From an uncultured Clostridium sp. (GTDB lineage: Bacteria > Bacillota > Clostridia > Lachnospirales > Lachnospiraceae): DNA of 6,513 nt. The DNA is taken from NCBI GenBank assembly GCA_900555045.1, contig USJW01000173.1, positions 1 to 6,513 on the forward strand, written 5' to 3'. Positions within the stretch are counted from its first letter, which is position 1. Each line of letters starts with the position of its first letter. The position numbers were made by a program, and so were the translations under genes. Shown piece by piece: positions 1 to 6,396 of this stretch. Under the pieces are notes generated by a model that saw nothing but the letters and a program-made list of their open reading frames with translations, was not told where the DNA came from and did not search any database.

Positions 1-92
1 TTGGTGTTTGCGTGTCTGATGCGAGTATAGCAATGGGGGGTGCGGCGTGTCAAGAAGGGGGGAATCGGTGCAGAATCCGCCACAATCCAAGA

Positions 93-121
93 TTGCAATT
101 TATAATAGAGTCTGCTAAAAT
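93..121 (+). promoter_or_regulatory. Sigma-70-type promoter with extended -10 for the operon
   Basis: A TTGCAA hexamer at 93-98 is followed by exactly 17 bases and TAAAAT at 116-121. The -10 is preceded by TGC (113-115), an extended -10 element. Transcription would start near 128 and give a leader of about 67 bases before the first gene. A second perfect -10-like TATAAT lies at 101-106 but has no recognisable -35 at the right distance, so the 93-121 pair is preferred. The stretch is AT-rich against a GC-rich background. Bases 1-92 upstream contain no gene I can support. Confidence 0.7.
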
Positions 122-158
122 AGAGCGGAGACATTTGTGAACACAACGATCAAGCAGA

Positions 159-174
159 CGGCCGGAAACGGCCG
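159..174 (+). promoter_or_regulatory. Leader hairpin with GNRA tetraloop just before the first RBS
   Basis: CGGCCG at 159-164 and CGGCCG at 169-174 form a perfect 6-bp all-GC stem closed by the tetraloop GAAA (165-168). GNRA loops of this kind are unusually stable in RNA. The hairpin ends 6 bases before the GGAGG Shine-Dalgarno at 181-185. No U-tract follows, so it is not an intrinsic terminator. It could stabilise the 5' end of the mRNA or influence ribosome loading; the function is inference. Confidence 0.5.
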
Positions 175-194
175 GATACAGGAGGACAGGCAGA

Positions 195-1223
195 ATGAGT
201 CGCAGAAGAAGAAAGGGCAGAGGATGGTCCGACGCCGATAAAATTAAATATATCCGGATGATGGCGGTGCCGCTTGTGATTGTGGCGGTGCTGGTGGTGA
301 TCATTCTTGTGATGGACAAAAAGCCCAAGGAGACGGGTGCCTCGGCGGACAGTAAGGAAAGCTCGGTGGAGATCGTGGTCCAGGAGTCCGGGACCACAGG
401 ACCCATCGCACAGAGCGACACCGTCGCCCCGGACAACAGCGAGTACAAGACGGATTTCTCGGACTATGAATTAAAGAAGGACGAGGTCCCGGAGGTGACG
501 CGCCTGATCAGCGATTACTTCCAGGCCAAGGTGGACCAGGACGCGGAGGCGCTCTATGGCATCTTCGGCAAGTCCGACACCTCGGACCTTACGGAGCGCC
601 AGTCGCAGCTTGAGGAGGAGGCCAAGTTTATCGAGGACTACCAGGACATCGTCTGCTACACCAAGGAGGGGATGACGGAGGACTCCTACGTGGCCTATGT
701 GACCTACAAGATCAAGTTCCGCAGAGTGGACACCCTGGCGCCCGGCCTCATGTGGTGCTACGTGGTGAAGGACGAGAGCGGCCAGTATGTCATCCGCGAG
801 AACGTGGTGGGCGAGGAGGCCGACTACGTGGCGAAGGCCAACCAGACGGAGGATGTGCGGCTCCTGGCCTCCCAGATCAACCAGCAGTTAAAGGAAGCTC
901 TTGAGTCCGACGCGCTGTTGGCGGGCGTGTACAAGAAGCTCCAGAACGGTGCCGTGGTGCGCGCCACCGAGGAGAGCAGGGACAGCGAGGTCTCCATCAT
1001 CACGGATGAGACCGGCGGTGAGTCCGGAAGCGCAGGCGAAGGCCAGGACGGTGAGACCGGCGTTTCCGGCGAGGGACAGGACAACGAGTCCGGTTCCGCA
1101 GGCACGGGCCAGGACCAGAGCAGTGAAACCAGTGACAGCGCCGGTGACAGCAGCGCCGCACAGGACAATGTGCAGGGGGCAGAGGAGAGCTCCTCCGCTT
1201 CCGAAGTAAAAATAGGCGAATAA
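195..1223 (+). CDS. Membrane-anchored extracytoplasmic protein of unknown function with repetitive acidic tail
   Basis: I do not recognise this 342-residue protein. It begins with a strongly basic segment (MSRRRRKGRG), followed by one hydrophobic helix at about residues 23-40. By the positive-inside rule this predicts a short cytoplasmic N-terminus and an outside body. Residues 41-90 look like a disordered linker. Residues about 95-255 look globular: a helix around VTRLISDYFQ, then probable strands around 151-155, 163-176 and 184-201. This helix-then-sheet order is reminiscent of NTF2-like folds, but weakly. Two cysteines (154 and 188) could form a disulfide outside the cell. Residues 271-340 are rich in Gly, Ser, Glu, Asp and Gln and include three 11-residue repeats. 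The start has GGAGG at 181-185 with 9-base spacing. The gene heads the queA operon, 21 bases upstream of queA. It may be a cell-envelope or stress protein; no function can be assigned. Confidence 0.85.
   Translation: MSRRRRKGRGWSDADKIKYIRMMAVPLVIVAVLVVIILVMDKKPKETGASADSKESSVEIVVQESGTTGPIAQSDTVAPDNSEYKTDFSDYELKKDEVPEVTRLISDYFQAKVDQDAEALYGIFGKSDTSDLTERQSQLEEEAKFIEDYQDIVCYTKEGMTEDSYVAYVTYKIKFRRVDTLAPGLMWCYVVKDESGQYVIRENVVGEEADYVAKANQTEDVRLLASQINQQLKEALESDALLAGVYKKLQNGAVVRATEESRDSEVSIITDETGGESGSAGEGQDGETGVSGEGQDNESGSAGTGQDQSSETSDSAGDSSAAQDNVQGAEESSSASEVKIGE
1017..1115 (+). repeat. Three in-frame 33-bp tandem repeats in the first gene
   Basis: Three consecutive 33-bp units (1017-1049, 1050-1082, 1083-1115) encode 11-residue repeats with consensus (G/N)E(S/T)G(S/V)(A/S)G(E/T)GQD, residues 275-307 of the membrane protein. 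Each ends in the same GQD triplet. The DNA copies differ at several bases, mostly silent or conservative, so the repeat is old or maintained at protein level. Imperfect GQD-containing sequence continues briefly after the third unit. Confidence 0.8.
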
Positions 1224-1244
1224 ACCGGAGGCGCAAATAGGACA

Positions 1245-2306
1245 ATGGATGTAAAGGATTTTAATTTTGATCTGCCGCAGGAGCTGATTGCCCAGGATCC
1301 CTTGGAGGACCGGGCATCCTCGCGGCTTTTAGTGTTGGACAAGGATACAGGCGCGGTGACCCACCGCGTGTTCAGGGATATCGTGGAGTATCTGCGGCCC
1401 GGCGACTGCCTGGTGATCAACGACACCAAGGTAATCCCCGCCCGCCTGTTCGGCGTGAAGACGGACACCGGGGCGAAGATTGAGATTCTGCTGCTCAAGC
1501 GGCGGGAGAACGATATCTGGGAGACACTGGTAAAACCCGGAAAGAAGGCGAAGCCCGGCACGGAGATCTCCTTCGGGGACGGCCTTTTGACCGGCACGGT
1601 GTTAGAGACGGTGGACGACGGAAACCGTCTGATCCAGTTCCACTACCAGGGGATTTTTGAGGAGATTTTGGACCAGCTGGGCCAGATGCCCCTCCCCCCC
1701 TACATCACACATCAGTTAAAGGACAAAAACCGCTACCAGACGGTCTACGCCAAGCACGAGGGATCCGCGGCCGCGCCCACGGCGGGGCTGCACTTCACCC
1801 AGGAGCTGTTAAAAGAGATCGAGGACATGGGCGTGAAGATCGCCCATGTGACGCTGCACGTGGGCCTCGGCACCTTCCGCCCGGTGAAGGTGGAGAACGT
1901 GCTGGACCACCACATGCACTCGGAGTTCTACATTGTGGAGGAGTCGGAGGCCGCCAAGGTCAACGAGACCAAGGCCGCCGGAGGGCGCGTGATCTGTGTG
2001 GGAACCACCAGCTGCCGCACCGTGGAGTCCGCCTCCACCGAGGACGGGATTCTGAAGGCCGGAACGGGCTGGACCGAAATTTTCATCTACCCGGGCTACC
2101 GGTTCAAGGTGCTGGACGCGCTGATCACCAACTTCCACCTGCCGGAGTCCACACTGGTCATGCTGGTCAGCGCGCTGGCGGGCAGAGAGCACATTCTGGC
2201 GGCCTACGAGGAGGCCATAAGGGAGCGCTACCGCTTCTTCTCCTTCGGGGATGCCATGTTCATCGCCTCAAACCCGGTGGCACAGCCCCATAAGCAGGCG
2301 GAGTGA
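1245..2306 (+). CDS. queA: S-adenosylmethionine:tRNA ribosyltransferase-isomerase QueA
   Basis: QueA transfers and isomerises the ribosyl part of S-adenosylmethionine onto 7-aminomethyl-7-deazaguanine at the wobble position (34) of GUN-anticodon tRNAs, giving epoxyqueuosine, in the cytoplasm. The 353 residues match the usual family length of about 340-355 and the family is recognisable end to end. Landmarks are the N-terminal FDLPQELIAQDPL, VINDTKVIPARLFG (57-70), the signature GSAAAPTAGLHFT (173-185), HVGLGTFRPV (205-214), CVGTTSCRTVES (251-262), TNFHLPESTLVMLVSA (295-310) and the C-terminal YRFFSFGDAM. A short non-conserved tail follows. Two weak-to-moderate RBS options exist: GGAGG at 1227-1231 (13-base spacing) and AGGA at 1239-1242 (very short spacing). 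It sits 21 bases after the membrane protein gene and 4 bases before the pseudouridine synthase gene, so is very likely co-transcribed with both. No other queuosine gene is present in the window. Confidence 0.97.
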   Translation: MDVKDFNFDLPQELIAQDPLEDRASSRLLVLDKDTGAVTHRVFRDIVEYLRPGDCLVINDTKVIPARLFGVKTDTGAKIEILLLKRRENDIWETLVKPGKKAKPGTEISFGDGLLTGTVLETVDDGNRLIQFHYQGIFEEILDQLGQMPLPPYITHQLKDKNRYQTVYAKHEGSAAAPTAGLHFTQELLKEIEDMGVKIAHVTLHVGLGTFRPVKVENVLDHHMHSEFYIVEESEAAKVNETKAAGGRVICVGTTSCRTVESASTEDGILKAGTGWTEIFIYPGYRFKVLDALITNFHLPESTLVMLVSALAGREHILAAYEEAIRERYRFFSFGDAMFIASNPVAQPHKQAE

Positions 2307-2310
2307 GGCC

Positions 2311-3123
2311 ATGGAAGAGCGTTTAAATAAGCTTCTTAGTGCGCTGGGAGTCTGCTCCCGGCGCGAGGCGGACCGGCTGATCGAGGCCGGGGAGGTCTTA
2401 GTGGACGGCGTTCCGGCGGTGATGGGCCAGAAGGTGCGCATGGACCAGGAGATCGTGGTCCACGGAAAAAAGGTGGGACAGCACCTGACCTCGCCCCAGG
2501 CGGACGGCGGCCAGCAGATGAAAAAGCCGCGGCCGGTGCTTCTGGCCGTAAACAAGCCCCGGGGCGTGGTGTGCACCGCGTCGGACAAGGACCGGGCGCC
2601 CAACATTATCGATATGATTCAGTACCCGTTAAGGGTTTACTACGTAGGCCGTCTGGACAAGGATTCAGAGGGCCTGGTTTTGATGACAAACCAGGGGGAT
2701 CTGGTGAATAAAATCATGCGCAGCGGAAATGCTCATGAGAAGGAGTATCTGGTGACCGTGGACCGGCCGGTGACGGAGGAATTCGTAAAACGGTTGGCCG
2801 GCGGCGTAAGGCTGGCGGAGCTGGACCGGGTGACACTGCCCTGCCTGGCCGAGAAGACCGGTGAGCGAAGCCTTCGGATCGTGCTGACCCAGGGCTTAAA
2901 CCGGCAGATCCGCCGGATGTGCGAGGCCTGCGGCTACCATGTGCGGACCCTGCGGCGCGTCCGGGTGATGAACATCCGCCTGGGAAATTTGAAGAGCGGC
3001 GGATACCGCCTGGTGGAGGGCGAGGAGTACCGCGAATTCCTGCGGCTCCTGGAGAATTCCACCAATCTGACCTACCGTCAGAAGCAGGCTTTAGAGAGCC
3101 ATGACCAATGGGATGGAGAATGA
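2311..3123 (+). CDS. rluF: RsuA/RluB/RluF-family 23S rRNA pseudouridine synthase, RluF-like
   Basis: This enzyme isomerises a uridine in rRNA to pseudouridine. The 270-residue protein has an N-terminal S4 RNA-binding domain (about 1-50: ERLNKLLSALGVCSRREADRLI). The catalytic domain follows, with NKPRGVVCT (81-89), the catalytic GRLD motif (113-116, Asp116), and GLNRQIRRM (195-203). After GRLD it reads DKDSEGLVLMTNQGDLVNKI and then GNAHEKEYLVTV. As I remember them, these are typical of E. coli RluF (U2604 of 23S rRNA) rather than RluB, which has VNTSGLLLFT and a more variable segment. The subgroup, and so the target base, is inference. The start at 2311 is chosen over an in-frame ATG at 2251 inside queA: it has GGAG at 2300-2303 with 7-base spacing and begins directly with the S4 domain. 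The gene starts 4 bases after queA stops, consistent with translational coupling. The roughly 20-residue charged tail is not conserved in the family. Confidence 0.9.
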   Translation: MEERLNKLLSALGVCSRREADRLIEAGEVLVDGVPAVMGQKVRMDQEIVVHGKKVGQHLTSPQADGGQQMKKPRPVLLAVNKPRGVVCTASDKDRAPNIIDMIQYPLRVYYVGRLDKDSEGLVLMTNQGDLVNKIMRSGNAHEKEYLVTVDRPVTEEFVKRLAGGVRLAELDRVTLPCLAEKTGERSLRIVLTQGLNRQIRRMCEACGYHVRTLRRVRVMNIRLGNLKSGGYRLVEGEEYREFLRLLENSTNLTYRQKQALESHDQWDGE

Positions 3124-3125
3124 AA

Positions 3126-5090
3126 ATGGATGACAGAATTGAGAGAATGAAGGAACTGGTTTCCCTGCTCTCCAGAGCCGGAAAGGCTTACTACCAGGAG
3201 AGCCGCGAGATCATGAGCAATTTCGAGTACGACCGCCTGTACGACGAGCTGACCGCCCTGGAGCGCGAGACCGGCGTGACCCTGTCCGGCAGCCCCACCC
3301 AGCGCGTGGGCTACGAGGTGTTAAGCGAGCTGCCCAAGGAGACCCACGAATCGCCCATGCTCTCGCTGGACAAGACCAAGAGCGTGGAGGACCTACAGGC
3401 GTGGCTTGGGGAGCAAAAGGGGCTTCTGTCCTGGAAGATGGACGGCCTGACCATCGTTCTGACCTACGACAACGGAACCCTTGTGAAGGCGGTCACCCGC
3501 GGAAACGGGGAGATCGGCGAGGTGATCACCCCCAACGCCCGGGTGTTCGCCAATATTCCGGTGAACATTTCTTATAAAGGGATGCTGGTGCTGCGGGGCG
3601 AGGCGGTGATCCGCTACTCCGATTTCAAGCGCATCAACGACGAGATCGAGGACGTGGATGCAAAATACAAGAACCCGCGGAACCTGTGCAGCGGCTCCGT
3701 GCGCCAGCTGAACAGCCAGATCACCGCGGAGCGGAACGTGCACTTTGAGGCCTTCTCCCTGGTTCGGGCGGACGGCGTGGACTTTGAGAATTCGAGAGAA
3801 AAGCAGTTTGAGTGGCTGAAGAGCCAGGGCTTTGAGGTGGTGGAGTACCGGGAGGTGACCCGGGAAAGTCTGCCCCAGGCGGTGCAGGAGTTCGCCGCCG
3901 CGGTGGAGGGAAACGACATCCCCTCCGACGGCCTGGTGCTGCTCTACGACGACATCGCCTACGGGGACTCCCTGGGGCGGACGGCCAAGTTCCCGAGAAA
4001 TTCAATCGCCTTCAAGTGGCAGGACGAGATCCGGGAGACCAAGATGCGCTACATCGAGTGGAGCCCGTCCCGGACCGGCCTGATCAACCCCGTGGCGGTG
4101 TTTGAGCCGGTGGAGCTGGAGGGAACCACGGTGAGCCGCGCCAGCGTCCACAACATCAGCATCTTAGAGGGGCTGGAGCTGGGCGAGGAAGACCGGATCA
4201 CGGTCTACAAGGCCAACATGATCATCCCCCAGATCGCGGACAATCTGACCCGCAGCGGGGTGAAGCATATCCCGGAGGAATGTCCCGTCTGCGGCGGCGC
4301 CACGGAAATCCGCCAGGTAAACGACGTGCGCAGCCTGTACTGCACCAACCCGGACTGCCAGGCGAAGAAGATCAAGAGCTTCACACTGCTGGTGAGCCGG
4401 GACGCCCTTAACATCGACGGGCTCAGCGAGGCCACGCTGGAGAAGTTCATCGGCGCTGGCTTTATCCACGAGTACGCGGACATTTTCCACCTGGACCGCC
4501 ATAAGGAGGCCATCGTGGAGATGGAGGGCTTTGGGCAGAAATCCTACGACAACCTGGTGGCGTCCGTGGAGCGGGCGAAGAACACTACCCTGCCCCGGAT
4601 GATCTACGGCCTGGGGATCGCCGGGATCGGCCTGGCGGGGGCCAAGGTGCTCTGCCGGCAGTTCGGCTTCGACTTCGACCGGATGCGCAGTGCCGGTGAG
4701 GAGGAGCTGGTGGCCGCCGACGGCATCGGCGGAGTCTTGGCGCGGGCCTGGATGGACTACTTCGCGTCGGAGAAGAACAACGAGGCGGTGGACCACCTGC
4801 TGGCGGAGTTAAATATCGAGAAGGAGACCGTGGAGACGGAGGAGCAGATTTTCGCGGGAAAGACCTTTGTGATCACCGGCTCTCTGGAGCATTTCTCCAA
4901 CCGGAAGGAGCTGCAGGAGCTGATCGAGGCCAGGGGCGGCAAGGCCGCCGGGTCTGTGTCCGCTAAGACAAACTACCTGATCAACAACGACGCCATGTCC
5001 TCGTCCTCCAAGAACAAGAAGGCGCGGGATTTGGGCGTGCCCATCATCACGGAGGAGGAGTTCCTTCGAATGCTGGAGCCTGAGGCCTAG
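3126..5090 (+). CDS. ligA: NAD-dependent DNA ligase LigA, divergent subtype
   Basis: LigA seals 5'-phosphate/3'-OH nicks in DNA using NAD+. Residue numbers use the 3126 start (654 residues, close to the usual 660-670). The domain order is complete. Domain Ia holds AYYQ (22-25) and EYDRL (34-38). The adenylation domain has KMDG with AMP-accepting Lys104, RGE with Glu159, NPRN...SVRQL with Arg185 and Arg193, SDG with Asp268, and AFKW with Lys297. The OB fold, a four-cysteine zinc finger (386, 389, 406, 411), helix-hairpin-helix repeats (about 424-550) and a C-terminal BRCT domain (about 574-650) follow. Several positions differ from classical LigA, including WKMDG for ELKxDG and DGLVLLY for DGVVxKV, so it may be a distinct paralog. 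Start choice: GGAGA at 3115-3119 is correctly spaced only for ATG 3126; in-frame ATGs at 3120 (overlapping the rluF stop as ATGA) and 3108 are possible. It lies 2 bases after the rluF-like gene. Confidence 0.93.
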   Translation: MDDRIERMKELVSLLSRAGKAYYQESREIMSNFEYDRLYDELTALERETGVTLSGSPTQRVGYEVLSELPKETHESPMLSLDKTKSVEDLQAWLGEQKGLLSWKMDGLTIVLTYDNGTLVKAVTRGNGEIGEVITPNARVFANIPVNISYKGMLVLRGEAVIRYSDFKRINDEIEDVDAKYKNPRNLCSGSVRQLNSQITAERNVHFEAFSLVRADGVDFENSREKQFEWLKSQGFEVVEYREVTRESLPQAVQEFAAAVEGNDIPSDGLVLLYDDIAYGDSLGRTAKFPRNSIAFKWQDEIRETKMRYIEWSPSRTGLINPVAVFEPVELEGTTVSRASVHNISILEGLELGEEDRITVYKANMIIPQIADNLTRSGVKHIPEECPVCGGATEIRQVNDVRSLYCTNPDCQAKKIKSFTLLVSRDALNIDGLSEATLEKFIGAGFIHEYADIFHLDRHKEAIVEMEGFGQKSYDNLVASVERAKNTTLPRMIYGLGIAGIGLAGAKVLCRQFGFDFDRMRSAGEEELVAADGIGGVLARAWMDYFASEKNNEAVDHLLAELNIEKETVETEEQIFAGKTFVITGSLEHFSNRKELQELIEARGGKAAGSVSAKTNYLINNDAMSSSSKNKKARDLGVPIITEEEFLRMLEPEA

Positions 5091-5188
5091 GGACTGTGTT
5101 CCATTAGCGGGAAAGCCCGCGGGGCCGAAGGCGCGAACAGAAATGCAGCGTGACCACATTTCAGCATTTGAAGGGAGATTGATAGAAC
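5091..5188 (+). promoter_or_regulatory. ligA-metA intergenic leader with small inverted repeats
   Basis: This 98-base gap separates ligA from metA. GCGGG (5107-5111) and CCCGC (5116-5120) form a 5-bp hairpin with a 4-base loop, but the following bases are G-rich with no U-tract, so it is not an intrinsic terminator. AAATGC (5141-5146) and GCATTT (5164-5169) form a second, looser inverted repeat with a 17-base loop. The metA Shine-Dalgarno (AAGGGAG, 5171-5177) lies just after it. I see no convincing promoter and no S-box or T-box signature. Read-through from ligA into metA is therefore likely but not proven. Confidence 0.4.
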
Positions 5189-6127
5189 ATGCCGATTAAA
5201 GTACAGAGAGATTTGCCGGCGAAAGCCATACTTGAGGAAGAAAATATATTCACGATGGACGAGGACCGGGCCATGCGCCAGGACATCCGTCCGCTGGAGA
5301 TTTTGATACTGAATTTGATGCCTGTGAAGGAGGAGACGGAGACCCAGCTTTTGCGGGCTCTGTCCAACACGCCGCTGCAGGTGGACTGCACGTTCCTGAT
5401 GATGGCGACCCACGTGTCCAAGAACACGTCCAGCAGCCATCTAAACAAGTTTTACGTGGAGTTCGACGAGATCAAGCACAAGAAATTTGACGGAATGATC
5501 ATCACAGGCGCGCCGGTGGAAAACCTGGAGTTCGAGGAGGTCAACTACTGGCCGGAGCTGTCACAGATCATGGAGTGGACGAAGAGTCATGTGACGTCCA
5601 CCATACATATCTGCTGGGGGGCCCAGGCGGGGCTCTACTACCACTATGGGGTTCCGAAATATCCCATGGAGAAGAAGCTCTCCGGCATCTACAACCACAA
5701 GGTGCTGGACCGGAAGGTGCCGCTGGTGCGCAGCTTAAACGACTATTTCCTGGCGCCCCACTCCCGCTACACGGAGGTGAGAAAGGCCGATATCCGCAAG
5801 CACCCGGAGTTAGTCATCCTGGCGGAGTCCGACATCGCTGGCGTGTTCCTGGTGATGAGCCGGGACGGACGCAGAATCTTTGTGCAGGGCCACCCGGAGT
5901 ATGACCGGATGACACTGAACAACGAGTACCACCGGGATCTGAAGAAGGGACTGAACCCGGAGGTGCCATACAATTACTATGAGGACAACGATCCGTTCTC
6001 GGTGCCGCCGCTCATGTGGAGGAACACGGCGAATACATTGTATGCCAACTGGCTGAATTACTATGTATATCAGATGACGCCGTATTACCTGGATGTGGAG
6101 GACTTGGAAGGGTCGATGACGAGGTAA
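5189..6127 (+). CDS. metAA: Homoserine O-acetyltransferase MetA (acetyl-CoA type)
   Basis: MetA activates the hydroxyl of L-homoserine by acylation, the first committed step from homoserine to methionine, in the cytoplasm. The 312-residue protein is full length and recognisable throughout: NLMPVKEETE (42-51), TGAPVE (106-111), HVTSTIHICWGAQAGLYYHYG (134-154) with the nucleophile Cys142, and GHPEYD (234-239) with His235 and Glu237 of the catalytic triad. Lys47 of the oxyanion-hole region is present. Position 111 is Glu. In studied MetA proteins Glu111 goes with acetyl-CoA use (as in Bacillus cereus MetA) and Gly111 with succinyl-CoA use (as in E. coli), so O-acetylhomoserine is the predicted product, to be used with direct sulfhydrylation or transsulfuration enzymes elsewhere. 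The AAGGGAG RBS at 5171-5177 is 11 bases from the ATG. It lies 98 bases after ligA on the same strand; its link to the upstream genes appears positional rather than functional. Confidence 0.96.
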   Translation: MPIKVQRDLPAKAILEEENIFTMDEDRAMRQDIRPLEILILNLMPVKEETETQLLRALSNTPLQVDCTFLMMATHVSKNTSSSHLNKFYVEFDEIKHKKFDGMIITGAPVENLEFEEVNYWPELSQIMEWTKSHVTSTIHICWGAQAGLYYHYGVPKYPMEKKLSGIYNHKVLDRKVPLVRSLNDYFLAPHSRYTEVRKADIRKHPELVILAESDIAGVFLVMSRDGRRIFVQGHPEYDRMTLNNEYHRDLKKGLNPEVPYNYYEDNDPFSVPPLMWRNTANTLYANWLNYYVYQMTPYYLDVEDLEGSMTR

Positions 6128-6134
6128 CATTTTA

Positions 6135-6236
6135 GAGCCCCAGAGCACCCCGAGCGAGCGCGCACACAATCAAGATTAAGGAAACCGTAATCTGCCCCAG
6201 GTGTCGCACAGAGCAGGATATCAGGGGCCGCGGCTC
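6135..6236 (+). other. Possible structured RNA segment downstream of metA
   Basis: Three inverted repeats nest inside each other. An inner hairpin pairs AGATTA (6173-6178) with TAATCT (6188-6193) plus GG/CC around an AAA loop, with one A-G mismatch. Around it GCG-c-ACAC (6160-6167) can pair with GTGTCGC (6201-6207). Outside, GCCCC (6137-6141) can pair with GGGGC (6224-6228). I do not recognise a known riboswitch or ncRNA family. GC-rich DNA gives such pairings easily, so confidence is low. It may simply be the structured 3' UTR of metA. Confidence 0.25.
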
Positions 6237-6359
6237 CGCCTCCAAAATCAACAATACGTAATTATAAAAAATTTAGGGATTGTCCTGAAACCATAATAAA
6301 AAGAGCAGGTGTCATGCCCAATGTCATTTAGATAAGGTATTGACTAAAGGATGACTTTT

Positions 6360-6396
6360 AATAGCTGATAAGCATTTTTGTTTATCAGCTATTTTT
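6360..6396 (+). terminator. Strong intrinsic (rho-independent) terminator
   Basis: AATAGCTGATAA (6360-6371) and TTATCAGCTATT (6382-6393) form a perfect 12-bp stem with a 10-base loop. The T-run begins within the stem end and continues to 6396 (ATTTTT overall). It lies 232 bases after the metA stop and is the only good terminator in the window, so it is the likely end of the metA transcript. The stem is AT-rich. Because the stem is a palindrome preceded by only a short A/T-run on the other side (CTTTTA), termination is better supported on the plus strand than on the minus strand. Confidence 0.8.

Noticed and set aside
3..140. Open frame running in from the left edge and stopping at 138-140, as the 3' end of an upstream gene.
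   Set aside because: Its 45 codons give a Cys/Arg/Gly-rich, uncharacteristic peptide, and it runs straight through the predicted promoter; nothing supports it as coding.
824..1597. Long open frame (257 codons) on the minus strand crossing the end of the first gene and the start of queA.
   Set aside because: It is antisense to two well-supported genes, is rich in Ser/Pro/Arg as expected for a shadow of GC-rich coding DNA, has no recognisable domain, and appears to have no good RBS.
1761..1774. Adjacent BamHI (GGATCC) and NotI (GCGGCCGC) sites that resemble a cloning linker.
   Set aside because: They encode part of the conserved QueA signature GSAAAPTAGLHFT in frame, so the sites arise by chance from GC-rich codons and are not engineered.
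4164..4796. Long minus-strand open frame (210 codons) inside ligA.
   Set aside because: It is entirely antisense to the zinc-finger and helix-hairpin-helix part of ligA, and its His/Val/Leu/Asp-rich translation resembles no family; it is a shadow of high-GC codon use.
5107..5120. GCGGG/CCCGC hairpin after ligA as a transcription terminator.
   Set aside because: The stem is only 5 bp and is followed by GGGGCC rather than a T-run, so intrinsic termination is not supported.
6340..6368. TTGACT at 6340-6345 as the -35 of a promoter reading toward the contig end.
   Set aside because: At 16-18 bases downstream there is no -10-like hexamer; the bases there belong to the terminator stem.
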